Position numbers and translations under genes: made by a program
Part shown: piece by piece, positions 1 through 10,346 of the stretch
Layout of the letters: every line of letters starts with the position of its first letter
Position numbering within the stretch: position 1 is the stretch's first letter
The notes under the pieces: generated by a model
The model's input: only the letters and a program-made list of their open reading frames with translations
What the model was told of the DNA's origin: nothing
Databases searched by the model: none
Origin: Lineus longissimus
Taxonomy: Eukaryota > Nemertea > Pilidiophora > Heteronemertea > Lineidae
Direction: 5' to 3'
Length of the DNA stretch: 64,000 nt
Assembly (NCBI RefSeq): GCF_910592395.1
Contig: NC_088317.1
Coordinates: forward strand, 4,154,001 to 4,218,000

Positions 1-156
1 AATGGCACACTCCCGAGTATAAGGGTTAATTTTGACGAGAAGGGCGAGCAGGACCGCGACCGCAGCTCCATCTTCGTCGCCACTTCTGAACAGGGAGTGG
101 GGACTGAATACAGCTCTATATTCGTGGATGCAACTAACGAGGCGGAATCAGTGTGA
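1..156 (+). CDS. 3' terminal exon of an unidentified gene (partial)
   Basis: Frame 1 is open from the first base to a TGA at 154-156 and gives 51 residues rich in Ser, Glu, Asp and Thr. It contains two similar short stretches, RSSIFVATSEQ and YSSIFVDATNE, which look like an internal duplication. The chain ends in AESV, which resembles a class III PDZ ligand. The upstream part lies outside the window, so neither the exon start nor the protein family can be fixed. A poly(A) signal at 889-894 fits the end of its 3' UTR. That the frame is coding is inferred from its composition, the lack of stops and the downstream signal. Confidence 0.55.
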   Translation, partial: NGTLPSIRVNFDEKGEQDRDRSSIFVATSEQGVGTEYSSIFVDATNEAESV

Positions 157-581
157 ATAGCTCAATGTTCCGTAAAGGACCAGTCCATACTCCGGCGCAG
201 ATTGTATGAGTGTGGTGAGGCGGTCCTATAATATGCCTCAATATATCTGTTTTGGAGATTGGGACCAGTGGTGAATCCGTCTGTCTTTCGGCTGTTGTGT
301 ACTATATAGTGTACTGTCTTCATTAAGTTTTCGAAATGCTTATTCTTTCTGGTAGAGATTGTTCACTCTGGTTGTGATGACACATACTGTGATATCAAGG
401 AAATCCCCTAGACTCACCGTGATTTATATAATCACAAATCATATTCTGGGGCCTCTGAACATAAAATGAACACCCATGACTCGATTGTGAGCATCTATGT
501 CCAAGCACCATGGTTCAGGTAGGTCGATCGTGGGAAGACTCTCGAGGCAGCCCATTTGTCATCGTAGCTGAACAATAGGGA

Positions 582-773
582 GGTTTCGCAAGCCTTACGA
601 ATCGCTACGAACGACGAAGTACGAAGAATGAAAATGCATTTCGATTTTTCGGCAAATATTTCCACGATTCCAACTCCAACTGATTTAGGGGTGTCGCCTA
701 AATGAATAAGCACAGGACTTGATGAGACCACAGACCTTCGAACTTCGTCGTTGTTCGCAGGTGTTGCGAAACC
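582..773. repeat. Short inverted-repeat element (MITE-like)
   Basis: The ends are inverted copies beginning GGTTTCGCAA. The left arm continues to ACGAACGACGAAGTACGAAG and the right arm carries the complementary ACTTCGTCGTTGTTCGCAG. No protein is encoded; the open frame across it on the minus strand follows from the arms. It lies in the probable 3' UTR of the gene at the left edge. Confidence 0.6.
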
Positions 774-888
774 AGTCATAATCTGCCAGTGGCTAAGAAA
801 TCATGTACGTTTTAATATGCGAGTGGTAATATCACTAGACAGTAGCAGGGAGTAGCATGATAATGTGTATTACTTGGTAGAAATTGAC

Positions 889-894
889 AATAAA
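889..894 (+). promoter_or_regulatory. Poly(A) signal AATAAA
   Basis: A canonical AATAAA lies 730 bases after the stop codon at 156, followed by TG-rich sequence. It probably ends the transcript of the gene at the left edge. Confidence 0.5.
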
Positions 895-1037
895 GTGTAT
901 TTATATGTTTTGTATGAATATCGTTTTCTCATTCATTTTGACTCTTCCAAATGTTACCCCGTCTTGGTGGTCTACTGATCTGATCTGAACTGTCTGAATG
1001 TGCGGTGCTTAAAGAGCGGAATCAGCTGCTACCTCTT

Positions 1038-1039
1038 CG

Positions 1040-1071
<32 letters not shown>

Positions 1072-1205
1072 AATACTATATGTAAATGAATGAATATAAA
1101 AAGTAAATGACGAGAATAAGAAAGTTGTGGATACACAGGGAGACGAACCCGTCACCACCAGACCGAAAGTCCAGAACTCTAACCGTTGAACCACAGAGGT
1201 CGTCA
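1038..1205 (-). mobile_element. tRNA-derived SINE with (ATT)n tail
   Basis: Read on the minus strand, the element starts with a tRNA-like part. This has an A-box-like GTGGTTCAACGGTTAGAG and a B-box-like GGGTTCGTCTCCC at tRNA spacing. A short body follows and it ends in a run of about nine ATT triplets (plus-strand AAT, 1041-1068). This is the usual architecture of tRNA-derived SINEs. It is not a functional tRNA because no acceptor-stem pairing is preserved. Confidence 0.75.
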
Positions 1206-1413
1206 TGCTGATTGGAGATGTAAAAGCCAAGCTATGGCTAAGATCATTATAAGCTCTTATTTTCCAATGCTGACAATCGAGCGCCCGGTTACCTGACTTA
1301 CCGCTCGAGTTCTTATTTTAGCGCTACCCATCAATTAGCATCGGACATGGTTTGGGTTGTTTCTTCTCGGAAATCCGACTTTCTATGCTAATGGCCTCAT
1401 AAATGAAAGCGAA

Positions 1414-2985
1414 ATGGCGGCAGCTAGGCTTCCTCCGTCTATTTTGGAGGTTTTATTCAGTTTTCTCGACATTGATGATCTCAGAAACTGTGCTCTAGTG
1501 TGCAAGTATTGGTATAGATTCCTCAATGACGAAAATAATGACGTTTGGCGCTTCCACTGCATCAGGAAACTCGCAGAGGTGGCCCTAAAATCTAACATCC
1601 TGAGCAATGTTCCAACTTACAAGGCAAAACTGAGGGCATTTTTTCATGCTTGGAACCCACTTGACTGTTCTAGAAACATGTATATCAAAGATAATGGATT
1701 CACGATACATCGAAATCCCGTTGCTCAAAGCACGGACGGATCTCGGGGAAAAATAGGATTTAAAAACGGCCGGCATTGCTGGGAAATATGGTGGGAGGGG
1801 CCACTCGGAACTGTAGCGGTTATCGGAATAGCGACAAAAAAAGCGCCGATGCAGTGTCATGGATACGTGGCATTGTTGGGGAGCGACGATCAAAGCTGGG
1901 GATGGAATTTAGTCGACAACCATTTATTACATAATGGTGACAGTCAAGGAAACTACCCACTGTTGAATAATGCACCGAAATATCAGGTTTGTATATACAC
2001 TTAAACAGAATAGATAACAGTATGCTGCGGGCTGCCCAATCACAAGTTTAGCCACAGGCCACTGAATCCAGTATAAGGGGTCAAAACATTGTAAAAGGGT
2101 TCGGGCAGGAAAGGGAGCAAGAAATCCACAGAGGTCTTGGAAAGGACCTCTGTGGATTCCTTCTTCTTCTACCTTAACCATTCATGGACATTGTACAATC
2201 TTTTAACCCCTTACTGACCCTTCATCTAGTGGCCTGTGGTTTAGCAGCCCAAATCTAGCTACCTGTTTCTTCTGCGCAACTGGAAATAAGAAGGTACAGT
2301 AGAACTACCCACGAGACTGAAGTGTTGTCCCTAATAGAGAGGTGTCCAGTTTGGATAGGTCAAATTGAATGGAAACGACCAATTTGGGGCCAAACCTATT
2401 GTAATTGTCCTTAATACTAATAGAGAGGTGGTCCTTAAGAGAGAGGTGTCAACTAAGGGAGGTTCCAACGTGTAATTTTGTGGGCAGTGAAAACATCAGA
2501 GAATTAAAGGCTAAAAAAACTGGTTGAGCGAAATTCACTTTTAACAGTGAAAGTCTTTTTTGAGTTCATGGGTTTAGGCTGAAAGCCTGACTTGTAATAA
2601 GCAGGAAATATTCGAATAATATTTCACTTTGAGTTTGAGACGTTCTGAAAAAAAATTATTTATTTATCCTTTCAGGTTGGAGAACGTATACGGGTTATAT
2701 TGGACTGTGAAGATAACACATTAGCCTTTGAAAAGAATTATGAATTTTTAGGTTGGTATGAAGTCTTTATCATTATTAATTCTAAGATTTTATGCAAGTA
2801 CAAGTGCTTTTTCTATGCCATCGCCAGCTTATTTGAATACTTACTAGTTTGTAATATAATCCTTTTCTCTTGCAGGTGTAGCATTTCGTGGTCTACCGGA
2901 CACTCATCTCTACCCCGCCGTGTCTGCAGTCTATGGCAATACGGAGGTGTCTATGGTCTATCTAGGGCAGCCCCTTGATGGATGA
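1414..2985 (+). CDS. FBXO45: F-box/SPRY domain-containing protein 1 (FBXO45), 3 exons
   Basis: The coding exons are 1414-1986, 2676-2751 and 2876-2985, with agreeing phases and 252 residues in total. The N-terminal F-box (about residues 5-50) has the motif [20 protein letters not shown] domain fills residues 60-252 and contains [17 protein letters not shown] and [19 protein letters not shown], nearly identical to vertebrate FBXO45. The protein ends YLGQPLDG as in vertebrates. An in-frame ATG at 1357 would add 19 residues. The ATG at 1414 (MAAARLPPS) was chosen because vertebrate proteins start MAA. The donor after exon 2 is GTTGGT, which is weak but forced by the conserved [10 protein letters not shown] junction. 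In the known family this atypical F-box protein pairs with the PHR ubiquitin ligase (MYCBP2/Highwire) and Skp1 at synapses, rather than in a normal SCF complex. Confidence 0.97.
2043..2247. repeat. Foldback element in FBXO45 intron 1
   Basis: The outer ends TTTAGCCACAGGCCACT and AGTGGCCTGTGGTTTA are inverted copies. Inside, AATCCACAGAGGTC and GACCTCTGTGGATT form a second perfect 14-bp stem. The whole stretch can fold back and has no coding content, so it is probably a MITE. Confidence 0.6.
2294..2475. repeat. Interspersed repeat, CCTCTCTATTAAGGAC family, copy 1
   Basis: The words TACAGTAGAAC, CCTAATAGAGAGGTGTCC and GTCAAATTGAATGGAAACG recur in two ECT2 introns near 18710-18865 and 21718-21884. 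The three copies are diverged. The best (21718) has inverted ends (ACAGTGGAACC and GGTTCTACTGT), so this is a short non-autonomous DNA element. Confidence 0.6.
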
Positions 2986-3167
2986 ACTGTTATAAAGCTA
3001 GGAAATTTTGGATCAAATTTGTTCAGTTGTACTAGGATATGTATATTGCGTTTCTGCATCCAAGAATAAGGGTTGTGCAGACTGCTGGTCACTGGCGGTG
3101 CTGGAAAAGGAATGCAGTTTTGTGTGGTGTATCTTCACCTTAAGAGAGAGCTGGCAGTTCCTTGGTT

Positions 3168-4213
3168 GAGCTTGAGATCAAGTCAGTCTGCTGCCGTGCT
3201 TGTTGGACTGATACAGAAACAGATCAGCTTGAGATCGAGTCGGTCAGCTGCCATGCTTGTAGGACTGATACAGACACAGATCAGCTTGAGATCGAGTCAG
3301 TCAGCTGTCAAGATTGTAGGACTGATACAGAAACAGATCAGCTTGAGATCGAGTCAGTCAGCTGCCAAGCTTGTAGGACTGATACAGAAACAGAGATCAG
3401 CTTGAGATCGAGTCAGTCAGCTGTCAAGCTTGTAGGACTGATACAGAAACAGAGATCAGCTTGAGATCGAGTCAATCAGCTGCCAAGCTTGTAGGACTGA
3501 TACAGAAACAGATCAGCTTGAGATCGAGTCAGTCAGCTGCCAAGCTTGTAGGACTGATACAGAAACAGAGATCAGCTTGAGATCGAGTCAGTCGGCTGCC
3601 AAGCTTGGAGGACTGATACAGAAACAGAGATCAGCTTGAGATCGAGTCAGTCGGCTGCCAAGCTTGTAGGACTGATACAGAAGCAGAGATCAGCTTGAGA
3701 TCGAGTCAGTCAGCTGCCAAGCTTGTAGGACTGATACAGAAGCAGAGATCAGCTTGAGATCGAGTCAGTCAGCTGCCAAGCTTGTAGGACTGATACAGAA
3801 ACAGAGATCAGCTTGAGATCGAGTCAGTCAGCTGCCAAGCTTGTAGGACTGATACAGAAGCAGAGATCAGCTTGAGATCGAGTCAGTCAGCTGCCAAGCT
3901 TGTAGGACTGATACAGAAGCAGAGATCAGCTTGAGATCGAGTCAGTCAGCTGCCAAGCTTGTAGGACTGATACAGAAACAGAGATCAGCTTGAGATCGAG
4001 TCAGTCAGCTTCCAAGCTTGTAGGACTGATACAGAAACAGAGGTCAGCTTGAGATCGAGTCAGTCAGCTGCCAAGTTTGTAGGACTGATACAGAAGCAGA
4101 GATCAGCTTGAGATCGAGTCAGTCAGCTGCCAAGCTTGTAGGACTGATACAGAAGCAGAGATCAGCTTGAGATCGAGTCAGTCAGCTGCCAAGCTTGTAG
4201 GACTGATACAACA
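3168..4213. repeat. Minisatellite with 57/59-bp units, about 18 copies
   Basis: The unit begins AGCTTGAGATCGAGTCAGTC and goes on through AGCTGCCAAGCTTGTAGGAC and TGATACAGAAACAGA. Copies with CAGATC are 57 bp and copies with CAGAGATC are 59 bp. The 57-bp units at the left end preserve a reading frame across a few copies. The 59-bp units break it, so the array is not coding. It starts about 180 bp after the FBXO45 stop and may lie in that gene's 3' UTR. Confidence 0.9.
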
Positions 4214-5401
4214 ACAAAAATCAACTTGTATATTATTCCTAGGAGGGACCAATTGACTGACAATAATACTCAGGTTGCTCAGGTCGTCAAAGACTCGCAT
4301 GGTCACAGACATCGTTCCTTATCAGTTGTATTAAATTGGAAATGAATGTGAAATTGGAAATTTCGGTGAACAAGATCCGATTTTTGGAGGGCAGGGCATT
4401 GTGTGAGTGTATTTAACAAGCAGTCCAAAGGCCTACCAAGGTTGGATGCTTAAGTAAATCTTAAGTAGCTTATGATTTCAGTGATTTTGTGGAAAAATCC
4501 TGACGGTGTGGCATGAAATTACCAAATAATTTGATCGACAATTCTTTCCAAAAGAGCCATTGCAGTCTGTACTTTTAGACGGAATGTATGAACCTGAGAA
4601 TTCAAGTTGCAACGAGACAAAAATTTTAAAATTGAGATTATTTGTTCTGAAAGCCTGGTCTACATAATCAAACTTTTGTTTGCAAACATCAGCAAACTTT
4701 GTGTTCCGTCATGATTTCCACCATGGCTATTGGAAACCAGTCTTTAGACTTGAAATAAGCACGACTGATTATGATATATTTTTGTTTGGGAAGCACTGCA
4801 GAATGATTGATTGTGATATGAACTGTAGCATGTTACAGCACATTGAAAGAATAGTACCAGTACATAGGAGAAAGTGTCATATACTAAACCTTTATAGGAC
4901 AGGATTTCTAGATAGGATCCCTATATAGGAACTATCCTATATAGGATCTGTAAAGGATTTAGATTTGTGGAAGGAAACATTTTTTGGTGAAAAAGAAGAT
5001 GAAAAAGAATTTTTATGAGAAAAAATTTAGGTTTTGCCATTTCCAATGTAGGATTTTCATAGGAATCCTATAGGATTTGTGAAGGTTTTATAGAGGTTCG
5101 GTATCGGACATTTTACTCTATGTTTGATGGTATTTGCATGAAATGATTTGAACATAAAACCAAACATTACAAAATGTATAGGAGCACTAATTCACTGTGT
5201 ACATATTCAGTATTTGAAACTGTTCTCAGGGAAATTAAGACGACGCTTAATAATCAAAGAATATTACTATACCTTTGGTTGGTTCCAATCAGGTTGAATG
5301 TACTCACTATGATGTATGCTGTGTAAATGTATAGGATTTTCAGTCTAATTTGAGGTGAAACAAAAACCAGGTGGTCTGAGGATGATAAGTGTGTAACTTT
5401 T

Positions 5402-5540
5402 GAGAAAGAAAGAAAATGTTTCTTGCAAAAATGTAGGATACAAATCCTCGGCAAAGTTTTTGAGTTGTACATGACATTTTGAACCAGGGACCTCTTGACC
5501 GCAAGTCAAATGTCTGAGTCGCTAGACCACAGCGCCTCCT
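5402..5540 (-). mobile_element. tRNA-derived SINE
   Basis: On the minus strand the element begins AGGCGCTGTGGTCTAGCGAC (A box), with CCCTGGTTCAAAATG (B box) about 40 bases later. It continues to a TTTCTTTCTTTC tail. The two boxes at tRNA spacing support a tRNA-derived SINE. The acceptor stem is not preserved. Confidence 0.65.
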
Positions 5541-6724
5541 ATTTTGGCCAGTATAGAACATTGTAGTATTAGTATTGAAGGTTATGCAGCGTGCACTCGA
5601 TTCAAAAGGACTTTCACTTTGAAAATTGTATTGTAAACGGCAATTCTATGTATTGTAAGGTTGAGTGGTACAATTATACCCCCATTACAACTCTTGTATA
5701 AGCAATAGTGGGCTCTGTGCATTTTTGTAAATTTTGGGTTGGATGCAGAAATGAACAGGGATAGTATATGTCCTCAGGGCAAAACTGTTTGAAATCAAAG
5801 TTCGAATTAACATTATGTATAATTTCAAAAAATCACTTGGTGTGCATTTTAAGGTAAGGTGGAACAATTAAAGCCTCAGTGCAAATACAGCCTGTATGTT
5901 CCCTACTGGGTGCTATCAGTTGTTTTTTTACACTGAAGGGGCTATAATTGTATCACTTTACCTTAACTTGTGTGTTTTGTACGCACTTTAAAGACCTCTT
6001 TAAAAGTCTTCAAAGTGCACCTCTCCCACAAAAAATACAAAAATGCACCTTTTAATCCAAGGGGCTCATTTTGTTACAGGTTAGTTGCAGGCCATTTGTG
6101 ATCCCACCCGATTTTATATTTTGCACAATTTTGTCGCAAAGTTTTGATGATTATGACTAGGAACATTTTGCAAGCTACCTGTAACAACAGGTGTGAAAAT
6201 ATCTCAATTTCTTCTGTGCCAATAAAATTGGAAAATTAAAATGACCAAGATTTATGAGTGACACACTTGTGGATGTAAAACCGAAGTTTAACCATCAATT
6301 GCAAACCAGAAAAAGTATGCACGATTAAACGATAGTGCAGCTAGGCTGAATATTCCTGGTTTTATCAAGATTTTGTCCATTTTGTTTTGTATGACTTTTT
6401 TGTTTTGTGATTTTTAGGCAGCTATATCATTTACAGATTCTGTTGTGTTACATATCTATGTTTGTAGCCGTAGTGATGAAATGTATCATCAGATTTTACT
6501 TTACTTATCCAAGAGGAGCTTTATATCCTAGTGGTTAACATAATACGTAATAGGGTCGAGGTTTGCTCCCAGGGAGAACCCAGGATTGTATTTCGGGATG
6601 AACTGGCATAGCTTTCGTAGAACTAAAATTCCTTGCTCTTAACAAAAGGTTGGTGGCTCAATATGAGGTAAATCAATGAGGGTGCGTCGGATGTAACTAT
6701 GTACCCTTTGATCACATGTTCCAT

Positions 6725-6843
6725 GGGTGATATGAATAAAGGCTAGCAAATGCTTTTGCTTCAATTTTGTACAGAAAGGCCAAGTGTAAATGTACATGGA
6801 GTTTTAGATAAAAGCATTTACTACTCTTTATTCATATCACCCC
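6725..6843 (-). mobile_element. 118-bp inverted-repeat element (MITE), copy 1, inverted
   Basis: The ends are GGGTGATATGAATAAAG and its complement, with arms of about 35 bp. The core contains CATGTACATTTACA and CTTTCTGTACAAAATTGAAG, here in the opposite orientation to the other three copies. No coding capacity, so it would be moved by a transposase encoded elsewhere. Confidence 0.85.
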
Positions 6844-7423
6844 ATGTTAGGCCTTTGAACAAAATTCAAGTTGGCCTGTCCCGTAAACCAAAAAATAAAA
6901 AACATGTGGCCTAAAAATCAATTGTTGTAGTATCTCTTGATTGATGCATTAGAGCTTGAACTTGCGTAACATCACTTGTTAGATTGAACACTTGCTAACA
7001 TTTTCAAACATTGCCTTATCGCTTCTAGCCTCTGTTAAGGGGACAATATGGATGTGGGATTCGTGCAGTGCACTCCTTGGTGCTTGTATACCGTCATAGA
7101 TTCATTTTCAGATTTACATCGATGTGTATCGCCAACTCCCGTTTGAAATTTGTCCTGTGTGTGCTACTTGTTTTGTAAAATTATACTGTCAATTGGTCAG
7201 GAGCAGTCATGACTTAGAAATGGCAGCACCTGTATTGTTGTCGTATGTGGTGCTGTCATCTAGAAAAGCATGACGGCTCCTGAATGACATTTACAGAATT
7301 TCATTTTGTTGTTAGGCAATAATACTTATAGTCTGCAGCTGTCTGCTATAATGTGACATGGCTGATCATGGAGGCAACCATTATCAGTCCAGAATGGGAT
7401 CGTTTTCCATCCATAAATTTGGT

Positions 7424-7690
7424 GGATGGGAACCAGTCCTTTTCTGGACTGATTATGGTGGTGTGCTGCTTTTGATCAGTCAGAAGTGCATAAGACTTGT
7501 ATCCTTTTGTGACTCATATGATTCATTATGTAAAGCCGTCATCCATTTATGAATTGCTGGATGGTAATCAATACCCTTCTAGACTGATTGTGGTAGTGTG
7601 CTGCTTTTGGTCAGTCAGAACTTCATAAGACGTGTATCCTTTGTGTGACTTGTGAGGTTTGTTATGTGAAGAGGTCATCCATTTATAATA
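7424..7690. repeat. Two-copy tandem duplication, about 135 bp
   Basis: Two adjacent diverged copies share GTGTGCTGCTTTTG, TCAGTCAGAA, ATAAGAC.TGTATCC and GTCATCCATTTAT. The second starts at about 7559. The open frame over the first copy is not conserved in the second, so this is not coding. Confidence 0.6.
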
Positions 7691-8658
7691 GATATCCAAG
7701 TATCTGACTTCACTACTATTTGTACCCCTCCAGTGTTGTGGGGGAATAATGTCTGATTTGTGAAAAAGGGCTACTGCCCCTGCCTTTTTTTCGGGACATT
7801 TTAGTTGACCCGGCCTGTTGTGCACCAGGACTAGGTATTCCTGTGGTTCAAGTTGTCCTTTAAAATTGTTGCAACTTTTGTCAGCAACAATATGGTATGT
7901 AACTGTATCTTTGTTGTTTTGAATTCTGCTGTTTTTCTATCAAAGATTCTTCTCTTAATCTTTTTAGAGGATGGTTCTCTTAAGATTGATTCTGTTTCTA
8001 AAAGTGGCAAACTCCATTGGTAATGGTTTCAATCCATACCAAGGCAAGTCTTTCCCAGGGCAGTGAGTAGCTGCTGTTATTGGAACCTTTCGTGTGGGGT
8101 TAGAAATCCTGGTACCTGAGCTATGATTCTTGCCCCCTTACAATAAAAACCAGCAGCATCCTTGACAATCAGAGCATTGTTAAAGTTTTCAGTTATAAAA
8201 AAGCATGCCTTGGGAGTTAAATATAATTGAAGTGTCTTACCATATGAGGTTTGTCTTAAAATATAATTATGTTAAATCATTGGGTGTTGCAAAATGGTCT
8301 TAAGAAGTTATCTCAAAGTAAACTTAAATACATGTAATGTGAATGAAAATGGTGAAGTAGAAATGACATTTTTCACTCTGCCATGCAGTGACTAGAGTTT
8401 TTTCTTAATATGGCATGAAACATCAAGACTTCTAGCCAAAGGGCACAGTGTTCCAGGTTGGGTATTTTGGTCCCAAACATTTTATTGAATAAATGTAGGA
8501 TGTTATCAATCGAAAATATTTGTTTGTTTTAAGACTTCTACCAACTGAAAACCCCCTTGTAGTGCTCAGTAGCCTGAAGGCGGTTACAGGACTTACATCG
8601 ACTGCTGCATTCTACTTCCATGTGGGTGTGACATTGTCTCCAATATGGCTTGGACATT

Positions 8659-8776
8659 GGGTGATATGAATAAAGACTAGCAAATGCTTTTTTCTAAAAC
8701 TTCATGTACATTTACACTAGGCCTTTCTGTACAAAATTGAAGTAAAAGCATTTGCTCGTCTTTATTCATATCACCC
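8659..8776 (+). mobile_element. 118-bp inverted-repeat element (MITE), copy 2
   Basis: Same ends and core as the copy at 6725. It sits in a short direct-repeat field with the words GACATTGTCTCCAATA and GACATTG, so it inserted into or next to a degenerate tandem repeat. Confidence 0.85.
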
Positions 8777-9027
8777 TTTGTCTCCAATACGTCTATGATA
8801 CTGTCTCGACATTGCTATGACATCCTTGGCATTGCCCTCCAATTTGGTTGTGACAAGACATCGTTAAATTGTAAAGTCATTGCATCCAACAAGTACACTC
8901 CGGTGGCAGTGGAACGACCTCGTCTTGTCACCTGAGAGTCGATCAGGATGACGAAATGGACTGCATGGGATTCTACTGATAAGACTAGCTGTGACGTTTT
9001 CTCTAGCATGGCTCTAGCTGTGACAAT

Positions 9028-9145
9028 GGGTGATATGAATAAAGAGTTGTAAATGCTTTTATCTAAAACTCCATGTACATTTACAGTTGGCCTTTCTGTA
9101 CAAAATTGAAGTAAAAGCAGTTGCTAATCTTTATTCATATCACCC
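9028..9145 (+). mobile_element. 118-bp inverted-repeat element (MITE), copy 3
   Basis: Same family. Here the inverted ends extend outward as ACAATGGGTGAT and ATCACCCATTGT, which suggests that the true terminus includes ACAAT. Confidence 0.85.
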
Positions 9146-9775
9146 ATTGTCTCAAAATACGTTAGGACATTGAAGTTGTGACATTGTCTTCAATGCGGCC
9201 TTCGTCGGAGATCAAAGACGCACAGTAGAATCCTTTGCTTCCCGGACAACGTTAGACAGTTAAAAACGACTTTTACACCGGGATTCAGCAAATGCGTTTA
9301 AGCATCCATTATTTGCACATTGACTCAATGGTCACGACGACCCTAATTCAATTAACAAACAAAACGATTAAACAGTTTTTTTGTACCAAGAATATATAAC
9401 GGTTTTTGTGCTTCATCCAATAAATAATCTAAAACTAAGACAATTGGAACATTAATTAACTAAGCACGCATCTGTCACTAATACTGTTGGGCCACTCACT
9501 ATTACAGCGCTAGGCAAATACAGTTGCGCAATCAACGAGTGCTAATTAGCAATAAACAGATTAATTAATAATGGACGGTGTCATCTTGTTTGAAGTGTGA
9601 TTGAGGTCCACATGTGCTCAAACCACGTTTGTCTCAGGACCAATCTGGCCTTGCTCAAAGTTATGATGACATCTTCCGCAATCGTTGCGAATTTTGTTTT
9701 CGTGAGGACAATCTGCGATTTGGAATGTGACGCCGTCGTCATCTATCAATATGTCTTCTATACGCCGTGAGTAGG

Positions 9776-9781
9776 TTTATT
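9776..9781 (-). promoter_or_regulatory. Poly(A) signal (minus strand)
   Basis: TTTATT on the plus strand reads AATAAA on the minus strand, 212 bases beyond the stop codon of the small acidic gene at 9993-10346. It suits that transcript. Confidence 0.4.
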
Positions 9782-9992
9782 ATATTCTTTTTCATTTTTA
9801 CTGTTTCATGAGTCCGATCAGCCAATCTTCAACTTTGTCTTAGGCCCCCTTTCCCTCCCCTTAAGGTGAAGAATGGATTGCCTCCCACAGGAGTACTTTA
9901 GTTCACCGACGCCTAACTCTGTTTCAGCTTCTTAAACTCTCCCCATTTGTCAGCCCGCGTTCCTCTGCCTGCTCCGCCCCAGAGTCTCTCCC

Positions 9993-10346
9993 CTAAGCCT
10001 CCTCCTCCTGGACCCTCTGCACCCCCATCTTATTCACCGACGTCTTCCTCTGTCGCAGCTTCTCCATCTTCTCCCCTGTCGACTGCCTGCGTTCCCGCGC
10101 CTCCTCTTCCCGTCGCAGCATCTCTCGTCTGCGTTCCTCCATCTCAGCGTCCCGTATCTTTTGTTCCTCCATCAACTTTACTAAATCCTCATCATCGAGA
10201 TCAAAGTCTAATGTCGCTTCCGTTTCTATTGCGTCCTGGTTGTTACTATTTTTCGAATTGTCAAAGTTGTCGTTTTTCGTACTGTCCCCGTCTGAGTTCG
10301 TCTCAAGAATTCCTTTCTCGGAGGTGTCTCTGCCTTTAGCCTCCAT
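9993..10346 (-). CDS. Small acidic coiled-coil protein, 117 residues, family not recognised
   Basis: One open frame runs from ATG (10346-10344) to TAG (9995-9993). Residues 1-45 are Asn/Asp/Ser-rich and disordered. Residues 46-57 are very acidic (DFDLDDEDLVKLM). Residues 58-103 are charged, with long runs of Glu and Arg, and predict a coiled coil (EMEERRREMLRREEEARERR). The C-terminus is QEEEA. A 3' splice site (TTTCTTTTCAG on the minus strand) lies 23 bases upstream of the ATG. A consensus donor AAAG|GTAAGT on the minus strand at about 10801 would supply a 5' UTR exon, and a poly(A) signal follows at 9781-9776. Codon bias and the flanking signals make a real gene likely. A nuclear or scaffold role can only be guessed at. 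Confidence 0.6.
   Translation of the reverse strand: MEAKGRDTSEKGILETNSDGDSTKNDNFDNSKNSNNQDAIETEATLDFDLDDEDLVKLMEEQKIRDAEMEERRREMLRREEEARERRQSTGEKMEKLRQRKTSVNKMGVQRVQEEEA

Larger units (their letters stand above)
4216..9770. other. Intergenic stretch, repeats only
   Basis: I see no supported gene here. The stretch contains A/T-rich sequence, a palindromic low-complexity patch rich in TATAGGATC words around 4900-5100, one SINE, a diverged SINE-like trace near 6515, a two-copy tandem duplication and three inverted-repeat elements listed separately. The short open frames encode no recognisable protein. Confidence 0.5.

Noticed and set aside
495-779. A 94-codon minus-strand open frame left of FBXO45.
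   Set aside because: It coincides with an inverted-repeat element, and its sequence follows from the complementary arms.
1009-1230. A minus-strand open frame with a poly-isoleucine run.
   Set aside because: It is a tRNA-derived SINE with its (ATT)n tail; the Ile run is the tail.
3073-3464. Two overlapping open frames with 19-residue repeats at the start of the 57/59-bp minisatellite.
   Set aside because: They exist only because the first units are 57 bp; the first 59-bp units destroy them. There is no start context or splice support.
3168-4213. Considered whether the regularly spaced repeats here, at 25001 and at 28400, could be CRISPR-like arrays.
   Set aside because: They are head-to-tail repeats without unique spacers, in an animal genome.
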